Part shown: one piece after another, positions 37,059 to 44,962 of the stretch
Numbering within the stretch: position 1 is the first letter of the stretch
Layout: each line of letters opens with the position of its first letter
NCBI RefSeq assembly: GCF_020616515.1
Contig: NZ_CP085135.1
Coordinates: forward strand, 2,480,001-2,544,000
Source: Mesorhizobium sp. PAMC28654
Lineage (GTDB): Bacteria > Pseudomonadota > Alphaproteobacteria > Rhizobiales > Rhizobiaceae
Direction: 5' to 3'
DNA length: 64,000 nt
Program-made: the position numbers and the translations under genes
The notes under the pieces: generated by a model
What the model was told of the DNA's origin: nothing
Databases searched by the model: none
Seen by the model: only the letters and a program-made list of their open reading frames with translations

Positions 37059-38573
37059 ATGGGTAAGTACATTCTTGGCCTCGATGCCGGCAACACCGTC
37101 ATCAAGGCCATCATCTTCGATATGTCCGGGCGCGAACTGGCATTGGCGGTCCGCGATGGCCGCTCCTCCATGCCCAAGCCGGGGCATGTAGAGCGCGATC
37201 TCACGGAACTCTGGCGCAATGCCGTCGCCGTCATCGGCGAGTGCATTGACCAGGCCGGCATCGACGCCAGCGACATCGTCGCCATCGGCTGCGCCGGACA
37301 TGGCAATGGTCTTTATGCGCTCGACCGCGATGGCGCACCGCTGATCGGCATCCAGTCGCTCGATACGCGCGCTGTCGGTATCGTAGCCGAATGGGCCGAG
37401 CAGAATGTCGGCGACCGCACCTATGTGCATTGCCTGCAAAAGCCGTGGGCGGCGCAGACACCGACCCTGCTCGCCTGGCTCAAGCGCTTTGCGCCGGAGC
37501 TGTTCGCAGGGATCGGCACTGTCTTTCTTTGCAAGGATTTCGTCGTCAACCGGCTGACTGGCGCGCGCTCCACCGACACTTCGGACATGTCGGGTTGCGG
37601 CCTGCTCGAGATGCCGGGACGGCGCTACAATCAAGAGCTGCTCGCTGCCTATGGGCTCGGCGACTGCATGGATTTGCTGCCGCCCGTGCTGGAGTCGGCT
37701 GAGATCGCCGGTCACATCACCGGCGAGGTCGCAGCGCTGACAGGCCTGCGCGCCGGCACGCCGGTCGTCGCCGGGCTGTTCGACGTGGTTGCCAGCGCCA
37801 TTGGCTCCGGTGTCACACGTACGGGCGCCGCCTCGATCATCGCCGGCACCTGGAGCATCAACCAGGTCATCACCGACGAGCCGATCCGCGACCCCTCGAT
37901 CTTCATGCTCTCGACCTTCGATCCTACGCGCTACCTGGCGATTGAATCCAGCGCCACGTCGGCCGCCAATCTCGAATGGATCGTGCACGAATTCCTCGAA
38001 CATACAAACGATGCCGACAGGTCGCCATTCGAACTGTGCAGCGATCTCGTCGCCTCGGTCGATCCCGACGGCGACATCCCGATCTATCATCCATTCCTCT
38101 ACGGCTCGCAGCAGAACGGCCGCGCGCGTGCCGGCTTCTATGGCATGGCAGGCTGGCATACGCGGGCGCACATGCTGCGCGCGCTGTTCGAGGGCGTGGC
38201 CTTCGAGCACAAGCGGCATGTCGAGACGTTGCATAAGGCGGGCGCCACATTCGACGAAGCGGTGCTGTCGGGCGGCGGTTCGCGCAGCCACATCTGGCCG
38301 CAGATCTTCGCCGATGTGCTGGGCGTCCCCGTCACCGTGGCGCGCAGCCGCGAGACCGGCGCGCTTGGCGCGGCGATTGCCGCCAGCACCGGGGTCGGTG
38401 TATTCGCAGATTTCAGCGCGGGCTCCGCCGCGATGACGCAAGCCGCCCGGCACTATACGCCCAATGGCGCGATTGCTCCGGCCTATGCACGGCGCTATCG
38501 CTTGTACCGGGAGATCAACCAGGCGATGGGCCCGATCTGGCAGCGCATCGCCGCCGAGCAGGCGCTCACGTGA
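37059..38573 (+). CDS. FGGY-family carbohydrate kinase
   Basis: 504-aa two-domain sugar/polyol kinase. The N-terminal phosphate motif is ILGLDAGNTVIKAIIFD, the adenosine-side motif is AVLSGGGSRSHIWPQIFADVLG, and FEGVAFEHKRHVETL precedes it. The sequence recalls L-xylulose and erythritol kinases rather than glycerol kinase. GGGAGGAG lies 4 nt before the ATG. It would phosphorylate the imported polyol or ketose to give the substrate of the GlpD-like enzyme. The exact sugar is not determined. Confidence 0.9.
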   Translation: MGKYILGLDAGNTVIKAIIFDMSGRELALAVRDGRSSMPKPGHVERDLTELWRNAVAVIGECIDQAGIDASDIVAIGCAGHGNGLYALDRDGAPLIGIQSLDTRAVGIVAEWAEQNVGDRTYVHCLQKPWAAQTPTLLAWLKRFAPELFAGIGTVFLCKDFVVNRLTGARSTDTSDMSGCGLLEMPGRRYNQELLAAYGLGDCMDLLPPVLESAEIAGHITGEVAALTGLRAGTPVVAGLFDVVASAIGSGVTRTGAASIIAGTWSINQVITDEPIRDPSIFMLSTFDPTRYLAIESSATSAANLEWIVHEFLEHTNDADRSPFELCSDLVASVDPDGDIPIYHPFLYGSQQNGRARAGFYGMAGWHTRAHMLRALFEGVAFEHKRHVETLHKAGATFDEAVLSGGGSRSHIWPQIFADVLGVPVTVARSRETGALGAAIAASTGVGVFADFSAGSAAMTQAARHYTPNGAIAPAYARRYRLYREINQAMGPIWQRIAAEQALT

Positions 38574-40189
38574 CCAAAACTCAATCCTCTTCGTCGGGCG
38601 AATATGACTACGTTTTCGTCGGCGCGGGTTCGGCCGGCTGCGTGCTGGCCAACCGGCTCTCCGCCGATCCGCGCAATCGGGTTCTGTTGCTCGAGGCCGG
38701 CGGCAGCGACCGCTATCATTGGGTCAACATACCCATCGGCTATCTCTACTGCATGGGCAACCCGCGCACGGACTGGCTGTTGAAGACCGAGCCGGAGGCA
38801 GGGCTCAACGGCCGCCGCCTCAGCTATCCGCGCGGCAAGGTGCTGGGCGGCTGCTCCTCGATCAACGGCATGATCTACATGCGCGGACAGGCAGCGGATT
38901 ATGATGGCTGGAGACAGGCCGGCAATGCCGGCTGGGCCTGGGACGATGTGCTGCCCTATTTCCTGAAGTCGGAGGATTATCACGGCGGCGCCAGCGTAAT
39001 GCATGGCGCCGGCGGCGAATGGCGGATCGAAAAGCAGCGCCTGTCATGGCCGATCCTCGACGCTTTCCGCGACGCCGCCGAGGAACTCGGCATCCCCCGC
39101 ACCGACGACTTCAACACCGGCACCAATGAAGGCTCTGGCTATTTCGAGGTCAACCAGAGGAAGGGGGTGCGCTGGAACACCTCCAAGGCCTTCCTGCGCG
39201 GCATTGCTGATCGCCAGAACCTGCGCGTGGTCACCGGTGCGGAGACGGAACGGCTGGAATTCGAAGGCCGACGCGTCACCGGGCTCGTCTACCGTCAGGA
39301 CGACCGCCTGCACTATGTCAAAGCGGGGCAGACAATTATCGCGGCCGGTGCGATCAACTCGCCGAAGCTGCTCGAGCTTTCCGGCGTCGGTCAACCCGAA
39401 CTGCTGTCACGCCTCGGCATCGGCGTGCGCCACGCCCTGCCCGGCGTCGGTGAAAACCTGCAGGACCATTTGCAGATCCGCACGGTCTTCAAAGTGACTG
39501 GTGCCGCGACCCTCAACCAGCGCTACCACAATCTGTTCAGCCGCGCGGCGATGGGTGTGGAGTACGCGCTCAAACGCTCCGGCCCGCTGTCGATGGCGCC
39601 GAGCCAGCTCGGCATCTTCGCCAAAAGCGATCCACGTCTCGAAACGCCTGATCTCGAATACCATGTGCAGCCGCTGAGCACCGACCGGCTGGGCGAGCCA
39701 TTGCATCGCTTTCCAGCCGTGACGGTGTCGGTGTGCAATCTGCGCCCGGAAAGCCGCGGCACGGTGCATATGGGGTCCGCCGATCCGCGCGAGGCGACGA
39801 AGATCCAGCCGAACTATCTCTCCACGGAAGGAGACCGCGGCGTTGCCATCGCTTCGCTACGCCATGTGCGAAGTCTGATGAAGGCACGGGCCGTGGCGCG
39901 CTTTGCGCCGGAGGAGATGCTGCCCGGCACACAGTATGACAGCGACGAAGACCTCATCCGCAAGGCCGGAGACATCGGCACGACGATCTTCCACCCTGTC
40001 GGCACCTGCAAGATGGGGTCGGACTCGGCGGCGGTGGTCGACGACCGCCTGCGAGTCCACGGTCTCGGCGGGCTGCGTGTGGTTGATGCCTCGATCATGC
40101 CGACCATCGTCTCGGGCAACACCAATTCGCCGGTGATCATGATCGCGGAGAAAGCGGCGGAGATGATCCTTCGGGATTCTCGCCAGTGA
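38570..40189 (+). CDS. GMC-family FAD oxidoreductase (choline dehydrogenase-like)
   Basis: 539-aa flavoprotein of the glucose-methanol-choline family. The FAD motif is YVFVGAGSAGCVLANRLSADP, signature 1 is GKVLGGCSSINGMIYMRGQ, signature 2 is GAINSPKLLELSGVG, and the catalytic His/Asn region is HPVGTCKMG with VSGNTNSPVIMIAEKAA. It oxidises a primary or secondary alcohol. A GTG start overlaps the kinase stop. As the last operon gene it may oxidise a polyol to enter the kinase route. Confidence 0.92.
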   Translation: MTKTQSSSSGEYDYVFVGAGSAGCVLANRLSADPRNRVLLLEAGGSDRYHWVNIPIGYLYCMGNPRTDWLLKTEPEAGLNGRRLSYPRGKVLGGCSSINGMIYMRGQAADYDGWRQAGNAGWAWDDVLPYFLKSEDYHGGASVMHGAGGEWRIEKQRLSWPILDAFRDAAEELGIPRTDDFNTGTNEGSGYFEVNQRKGVRWNTSKAFLRGIADRQNLRVVTGAETERLEFEGRRVTGLVYRQDDRLHYVKAGQTIIAAGAINSPKLLELSGVGQPELLSRLGIGVRHALPGVGENLQDHLQIRTVFKVTGAATLNQRYHNLFSRAAMGVEYALKRSGPLSMAPSQLGIFAKSDPRLETPDLEYHVQPLSTDRLGEPLHRFPAVTVSVCNLRPESRGTVHMGSADPREATKIQPNYLSTEGDRGVAIASLRHVRSLMKARAVARFAPEEMLPGTQYDSDEDLIRKAGDIGTTIFHPVGTCKMGSDSAAVVDDRLRVHGLGGLRVVDASIMPTIVSGNTNSPVIMIAEKAAEMILRDSRQ

Positions 40190-40314
40190 AGCAGGCAACG
40201 AATGGAGATCGGACTGACATCTGTCCGCCCGATCGCTTCGCTTTTCTTGATCGACATTTTTGCGGCCAAGGAAAGCGTCGCGCCAGACTGTCTAAATTCC
40301 ATCCACGGATTTCG

Positions 40315-40345
40315 GGCGCCCACGCACTGTTCGAGCGCGGGCGCC
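40315..40345. terminator. inverted repeat between convergent genes
   Basis: GGCGCCC (40315-40321) pairs with GGGCGCC (40339-40345) across a 17-nt loop, in the 179-bp gap between the convergent GMC and outer-membrane genes. It could terminate either direction; no U-tract supports it. Confidence 0.3.
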
Positions 40346-40368
40346 TTCTGGAATTATAACACTCGGGA

Positions 40369-41064
40369 TCAGAACGAGTGCTTGTATCCGATTGCGATGT
40401 TGAGCTTGTCGGCTGCCACGTCGTTGTAAGGCGACGACGTCGTGTCGATCTTCTTCCACGAATAACCGATGCTGGTATAGACGGCATTGGTGGAGTCGAT
40501 GTTGTAGGTCACGCCAGTGGCCACCTTGGGCGTTTCCCAGGTAGCGTTGAAGGCATTGCGGTAGCGCAGGTTGAAGACATTCCACGTCCACTGCTTGGTC
40601 AGCTTCCAGTCACCCGCGAGATACAGGGCGTAGTAGGGAACCTGCGCATTGGCGTCTCCATCCTTGGGAATGCCCGTGTCGTGCCAGGTGTAGCCAAAGG
40701 CCACGCTGGGCGTCAGGGTAAAGACATCGGTCAACTTGATTTTGTAGCCGAGGCTCGCTTCACCGTAATACTGGGACTTTCCGCCGGTTTTGAAGGTCGG
40801 CTGGAAAAACACGCCGCCGACAAAGTTGTTGTCGAAATTGTGCGAGACGCTGAACTTGAAGTAGGTGTCGGCGAGCGAGCGAGCGGTGTTGCTGCCATTG
40901 TTGATGGCGTAGAACTCGGGACTTCCCTCGATGCCGATGGTCCAGGTGGGGGCAGCCGGAGCCGGTGCCGGCGGCGGTGCCGCTTCAACCAGATCGGCTG
41001 CAAAGCCGGGCGTCGCCAGGAGCAGGCAGATGCCAAGCGGAAGGGTGATCTTTGGAGAAAGCAT
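40369..41064 (-). CDS. outer-membrane beta-barrel protein
   Basis: 231-aa exported protein. The signal peptide is MLSPKITLPLGICLLLATPG with cleavage after FAA or FAAD, followed by a Pro/Ala linker and alternating amphipathic strands (WTIGIEGSPEFYAI; YFKFSVSHNFDNNFVGGVFF; SQYYGEASLGYKIKL). The last residue is Phe in KLNIAIGYKHSF, the usual signal for outer-membrane insertion. It may be a small porin-like or structural barrel. No substrate is evident, and it is not clearly co-transcribed with a transporter. Confidence 0.75.
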   Translation of the reverse strand: MLSPKITLPLGICLLLATPGFAADLVEAAPPPAPAPAAPTWTIGIEGSPEFYAINNGSNTARSLADTYFKFSVSHNFDNNFVGGVFFQPTFKTGGKSQYYGEASLGYKIKLTDVFTLTPSVAFGYTWHDTGIPKDGDANAQVPYYALYLAGDWKLTKQWTWNVFNLRYRNAFNATWETPKVATGVTYNIDSTNAVYTSIGYSWKKIDTTSSPYNDVAADKLNIAIGYKHSF

Positions 41065-41136
41065 TGTAGTCCCTCAATGTGAGATGTGGCCGAGACGTGG
41101 CTGGGATGTGGCGACGGAATTTTAGCTAGGCGCGAT

Positions 41137-41151
41137 ACATAACAGTTATGT
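41137..41151. promoter_or_regulatory. perfect dyad upstream of the outer-membrane gene
   Basis: ACATAAC-A-GTTATGT is an exact 7+1+7 inverted repeat about 75 bp before the outer-membrane gene start, a plausible regulator site for its minus-strand promoter. The rest of the gap to the GntR gene (41152-41401) shows no gene that I recognise. Confidence 0.4.
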
Positions 41152-41401
41152 GACGACGTGCCGTTGGTGCCGCAGCTTTGTCGAAGCGGATATCGGCGGG
41201 CATCTCGGTGCTGCAGTTTGGCCACACCTGCAGGCCGGTGCTGGACCTCGCCATTGGCAATGGACAGCCCGGCCCGGTCAAAAGATAGGGCAGATGCGGT
41301 TGGGGGAGCCATCAAAGATGGTGCTGCTTTCGCGCTTTACGCAAAAGCCGAGCATCAGCAGCAAATCAGACATGAAAGTGCGGCGAAGATCTCACCGCTG
41401 T

Positions 41402-42172
41402 TCACTCTTTGGCGTTCGCGGCCTCTGCCAGCACACTGAGAAGCTGGCTCGTATTGTCGATCGAGAACTGCACGCGTTCGCCGGGCCAGATCGATTCGGA
41501 GTAGGAGATCGGCGTGCCCTTCATATCAACATCGACCTTCTTCAGCAGCACGACCGGCTGCGTTTCGGACTGCTTGAGATGCCTGGCCTCTTCCCTGGTC
41601 GGAAGGCGCACGATGATATCGGTGCGCAGGCGGATATAGTCGGTGACGCCATATTCGGCGAGGATGACGCTGACGCTGCTCCCGTTGCGTCTCGCCTTGT
41701 CGAAACCGGGGAAGCGGCGCACCGGAAAATAGGCGTTGGAAAGACCGATGGGATCCTCGTCGGCAAAACCAAGGTGCACGATGTGATAGACCGGCTCGTT
41801 CGGTGGCAGCCTGAGCGCCTCGCTGACCCGGCGCGGTGCTGGGATCGCCTCCTCCTTGATCGCTTGACCCAGAGGCTCACGCCCCTGCTCCAGAAGGTTC
41901 CGCGAAAAGCGCGTGCGTTCCGACAGGCGGTAGTCGAGCCGGGCATCCCTGGCGAACGTGCCCTTCCCCTGCTCGACCTGGACAAGACCGCGATTCTGAA
42001 GCTGCTGCATCGCCCGCCGGATGCTGTGGCGACCAACCCCGAAACGCGCCATCAGGTCCGTCTCTTTCGGCAACCTGTTGTCGTCGACAAAACGGCCGGC
42101 CGCAATATCGGCGGCAAGTTCCTCCTCGACCTGCTGCCACTGGCCATGCAGTAGCTTGTTTTGCATCATCAC
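41402..42172 (-). CDS. GntR/HutC-family regulator, PhnF-like
   Basis: 256-aa regulator. The N-terminal winged helix reads RLPKETDLMARFGVGRHSIRRAMQQLQNRGLVQVEQGKGTFA, and the C-terminal UTRA effector domain includes PVYHIVHLGFADEDPIGLSNAYFP and PISYSESIWPGERVQFSID. This pattern is close to PhnF regulators of phosphonate genes. It reads away from the PfkB and phnM genes. The palindrome at 42193, matching motifs before phnM, and the gene content support local control of phosphonate-related genes. Confidence 0.85.
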   Translation of the reverse strand: MMMQNKLLHGQWQQVEEELAADIAAGRFVDDNRLPKETDLMARFGVGRHSIRRAMQQLQNRGLVQVEQGKGTFARDARLDYRLSERTRFSRNLLEQGREPLGQAIKEEAIPAPRRVSEALRLPPNEPVYHIVHLGFADEDPIGLSNAYFPVRRFPGFDKARRNGSSVSVILAEYGVTDYIRLRTDIIVRLPTREEARHLKQSETQPVVLLKKVDVDMKGTPISYSESIWPGERVQFSIDNTSQLLSVLAEAANAKE

Positions 42173-42192
42173 CAGGCGGCCTTTACCCTATG

Positions 42193-42204
42193 TCATTCGA
42201 ATGA
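42193..42204. promoter_or_regulatory. palindromic operator TCATTCGAATGA
   Basis: A perfect 12-bp palindrome 21 bp upstream of the PhnF-like gene. Related motifs lie before phnM at 43363 and 43383. Together they point to an autoregulated PhnF-type regulon inside this window. Confidence 0.6.
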
Positions 42205-42366
42205 ATCATAGCTGACGCAAGAAGGGCTGGCAATGCACGCCTGCGCCATCACATGGGCCATACCGTCTGTCCTTACGATGGCGGCAAGACGAGACGGATC
42301 TCCGTTCCTACACATGCCTGTCATCAAGCCTGGCTATGGCGCGCCGAAGTCCCGCGGGAACCGCCG

Positions 42367-42464
42367 ATGGCGACCAGCCTGCTGTCCGTGATGCCGGTCC
42401 CGGTGCTATTCCTGATTGCGCAGCGCTTCATCGTCGATGCGCTCGCGCCAGGACTGGGTGAAAA
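42367..42464 (+). pseudogene. C-terminal remnant of a MalG-type sugar permease
   Basis: The frame from 42367 reads MATSLLSVMPVPVLFLIAQR then FIVDALAPGLGEKW, which resembles the last transmembrane helix and tail of CUT1 permeases (compare the VQKHLVGGLTSGAVKG end of the permease at 23503). Nothing upstream in this frame is permease-like, so most of the gene has been deleted. The PfkB kinase starts within the last codons of the remnant. No other gene is visible in 42205-42366. Confidence 0.5.
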
Positions 42465-43301
42465 ATGGAAGGCCGAAAGCAAAGGACCATTAGCACAGTC
42501 ATCGTTGTCGGCCATGTCAACTACGACCAGGTTTGGTCGCTGTCATCGCCGCTCGCTTCGGGCGCGCGCATCACTTATTTGGACCGCACCCTCAGGCTCG
42601 GCGGTGGCGGCTTCCACACAGGCACTCAACTGGCCAGGCTCGGCAATGACGTCCGGCTGGTCAGCAGCCTGACGGACGACGGTCATGGCCGGGCGGCACT
42701 TGCGGCCTTGCAGGCGGGCGGCATCGATGTGCGCCACGTCACCATGCGTTCCGGCGAGACCCTGTTCACCGAAATCCTGCTCGAGCCGAGTGGCGAGCGC
42801 ACCATTCTGAACCCCGGCGGGCGGGAGCGGCCGCCCTTCGCCATACCCGATCCTGTCTCCGGCGATGCCGCCTATCTCAACGCGCTCGTGCTCGATGACG
42901 GCATCGTCGCCTCGCTCGAGACGATCCCGCTGGTGATCTCGCAGTTTCCACTGCGCAAGGCCTCACCGCGCCCGGCCGACATCGTCATCGGATCGCGTGC
43001 CGATTTTCCAGATGAGGACACGCATCGGATCTGGGAGAGAGCGGCGGCGATCGCCGGACCACGCTTGACGACGCTGGTGCTGACCGATGGAACGCGCCCG
43101 ATCTCGCTCTATGACGGCAAGGTGCTGAACCATGTCACGCCGCTGAAGCAGGTTTCAGTGCAGGATACGATCGGCGCCGGCGACTGTTTTACGGGGATCT
43201 TCCTGCATGGGCTGCTGCAAGGGTTCAGCCTCAAGATGTCCGCCGAACAGGCGAGCCAGCAAACCGCCGAATGGCTCAGCAAACGATCGCTTGCCGGCTG
43301 A
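42465..43301 (+). CDS. PfkB-family carbohydrate kinase
   Basis: 278-aa ribokinase-fold enzyme. The N-terminal GGG substrate motif is in LRLGGGGFHTGTQLARLGNDVRLVS, and the C-terminal signature with the catalytic aspartate is VQDTIGAGDCFTGIFLHGL. It phosphorylates a sugar or nucleoside hydroxyl. The start ATG lies at the end of a permease remnant, which suggests it once belonged to a sugar-importer operon. The divergent PhnF-like regulator and downstream phnM leave its present substrate uncertain. Confidence 0.88.
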   Translation: MEGRKQRTISTVIVVGHVNYDQVWSLSSPLASGARITYLDRTLRLGGGGFHTGTQLARLGNDVRLVSSLTDDGHGRAALAALQAGGIDVRHVTMRSGETLFTEILLEPSGERTILNPGGRERPPFAIPDPVSGDAAYLNALVLDDGIVASLETIPLVISQFPLRKASPRPADIVIGSRADFPDEDTHRIWERAAAIAGPRLTTLVLTDGTRPISLYDGKVLNHVTPLKQVSVQDTIGAGDCFTGIFLHGLLQGFSLKMSAEQASQQTAEWLSKRSLAG

Positions 43302-43362
43302 GGTGAGCGCTCGGGGAAGCGCTGGCCTTCATGAAACTGTCATAAAAATCAAATGGCAATCA

Positions 43363-43394
43363 ACATTCGAGTGAATTACAAAACATCCGAATGT
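43363..43394. promoter_or_regulatory. two imperfect copies of the PhnF-type operator before phnM
   Basis: ACATTCGAGTGA (43363-43374) and ACATCCGAATGT (43383-43394) match the perfect site at 42193 in 10 and 9 of 12 bases. Their centres are 20 bp apart. They lie upstream of the phnL-like remnant and phnM, where an operator is expected. Confidence 0.5.
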
Positions 43395-43413
43395 ATCGGA
43401 GCAACCATGGTCG

Positions 43414-43587
43414 AGGCGGCAGCAGACCGGCGCCATGATCGGTATCTCGCACCATCCGGAGAATGTCACCGATCTTGTCGACCGGGAAATCCATGCTGAA
43501 ACCGACTATCCCGAGCACGATCCCGAAAGTGGAACCCGGTTTTCGGGATCAAGCTCAAACAAAAACAGAGAAATCGCATGTGGCTGA
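43414..43587 (+). pseudogene. possible C-terminal remnant of phnL
   Basis: The frame reads RRQQTGAMIGISHHPENVTD then LVDREIHAE, resembling the end of PhnL ABC-type subunits of C-P lyase (GxAxxGIFHD...xxVxDR). There is no Walker A, signature or other PhnL part. A repeat palindrome interrupts the tail, and the frame stops 10 bp into phnM. The similarity is short, so this is a suggestion rather than a firm call. Confidence 0.4.
43519..43550. repeat. palindromic intergenic repeat-like element
   Basis: GATCCCGAAA and TTTCGGGATC are perfect 10-bp arms around GTGGAACCCGGT. The CCCGAAA...GGAACCCGGTTTTCGGG pattern resembles short interspersed palindromes that are common between rhizobial genes. It lies 27 bp before the phnM start, so it is also transcribed as a hairpin. 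Confidence 0.55.
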
Positions 43588-44744
43588 GTGAATTCGAAAT
43601 TGTCCTGCGTGATCGCGTCATCCGCAGCGGCGCCGTCAGGATCGAAGAGGGCCGGATTGCCGAGGTCCGCGACGAGCCTGTCGAGAATGCCGATATGCTG
43701 GGCGGCGGCCGCCTGTTGCTGCCCGGCTTCATCGACATGCACGGCGACATGGTGGAGAAGGAAGTGGAGCCGCGCACCGGCGTCCATGTGCCGATGAAGA
43801 CCGGCATTGCCGAACTCGACAAGAAGCTGGCTTCCTGTGGCGTCACCACGGCCTATGCGGCGCTTTCCTTCATCGGCGCCAGCGTCACAAGCGGCGTGCT
43901 TCGCTCGGAAGAACACACATCGGCGATCATCGAGACCATAGCCGAACTGAAAGACGATCTGCTGGTCGATCATCGCATCCATGCCCGCTTCGAGGTGACC
44001 TTCACCCCGGCAATCGCCATGCTGCAAAGGCTGATGGACGCCGGTAGGCTGCACCTGATCTCGCTGATGGATCACACGCCCGGACAGGGGCAGTACCGCG
44101 ACGTCGAACTCTACATCGCCCGCATCGCCAGGGAGCGCGGCATGTCCGTCGCCGACGCATCGGAGGTCGTCGGCCACCGCATGGCCGGGCGGGAAGGCCA
44201 GGGCGAAGTGCTCAACGCGCTGCAGGACCTGTCGGCCCGTGCCCGTGCCAGCGGCATCGTGCTCGCCTCGCATGACGACGACACTCCGGAAAAGGTGGAA
44301 CTCGTCCATGGCCTCGGCGCCGTGCTCAGCGAATTCCCGGTGACCCTGGAAGCGGCGCAAGAAGCCCGTAGGCTGGGAATGCATACGGTGATGGGCGCTC
44401 CCAATGCGCTGCGCGGCAATTCCTATTCCGGCAATCTCTCCGCCCGGCAAGCCTATGGGGCCGGATTGCTCGACATGCTGGCCAGCGATTATCATCCGGC
44501 CTCGATCCTGCCGGCGGTTCTCGGCCTGGCTGAGTTGCGGGACGACGGTCTCGTGGCGGCGGCCGCACTGACCAGCGCCAATCCGGCCAGGGCACTCGGG
44601 CTCACCGATCGCGGCGCCATCGAGCCGGGACTCCTGGCCGATCTCGTCGTGGCGGATCGCCGGCCGGTGGCGCGCGTCCGAGCCACGTTCCGCTCAGGAC
44701 GGATGATCTACAGCGACGGCACTCTGACCGCGCGCAGGCATTGA
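43578..44744 (+). CDS. phnM: alpha-D-ribose 1-methylphosphonate 5-triphosphate diphosphatase
   Basis: 388-aa amidohydrolase-superfamily enzyme that removes pyrophosphate from the ribose methylphosphonate triphosphate intermediate of the C-P lyase pathway. The metal motif is LPGFIDMHGDMVEKEVEPR, MDHTPGQGQYRD is highly characteristic of PhnM, and VLASHDDDTPEKVEL and MGAPNALRGNSYSGNLSA follow. The length matches PhnM. No phnG-phnK genes are in the window, so the pathway must be completed elsewhere or PhnM serves another substrate. A PhnF-like regulator is 1.4 kb away. Confidence 0.92.
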   Translation: MWLSEFEIVLRDRVIRSGAVRIEEGRIAEVRDEPVENADMLGGGRLLLPGFIDMHGDMVEKEVEPRTGVHVPMKTGIAELDKKLASCGVTTAYAALSFIGASVTSGVLRSEEHTSAIIETIAELKDDLLVDHRIHARFEVTFTPAIAMLQRLMDAGRLHLISLMDHTPGQGQYRDVELYIARIARERGMSVADASEVVGHRMAGREGQGEVLNALQDLSARARASGIVLASHDDDTPEKVELVHGLGAVLSEFPVTLEAAQEARRLGMHTVMGAPNALRGNSYSGNLSARQAYGAGLLDMLASDYHPASILPAVLGLAELRDDGLVAAAALTSANPARALGLTDRGAIEPGLLADLVVADRRPVARVRATFRSGRMIYSDGTLTARRH

Positions 44745-44840
44745 GCGAAGCTTTCCCGACGCGATAACCGAGGCCGGCATCCTTGTCGCTTTCCGCGCGA
44801 GCCGCCGATGGTGGAGTGGTCTCGTCGAGGAAGGTGCTGA

Positions 44841-44876
44841 CGAATATTCTATCGCTGGCGAATATTCTATCGCTGG
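44841..44876. repeat. perfect 18-bp tandem repeat (two units)
   Basis: CGAATATTCTATCGCTGG occurs twice head to tail with no mismatch, 86 bp before the DyP start. Each unit contains the palindrome GAATATTC, so it may be a paired regulator site for the peroxidase/encapsulin operon or a recent slippage product. Confidence 0.6.
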
Positions 44877-44962
44877 GGTGCTCGACGGCGCAAAAGCCGA
44901 GTCCTACAAACTGATCTGACATGCTGCGGTGCCGGTGCCGCATGCCAAACGACGGATCGAAT

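Noticed and set aside
36981..38453. A 490-codon minus-strand open frame
   Set aside because: Antisense to the FGGY kinase, with no recognisable family sequence or ribosome site.
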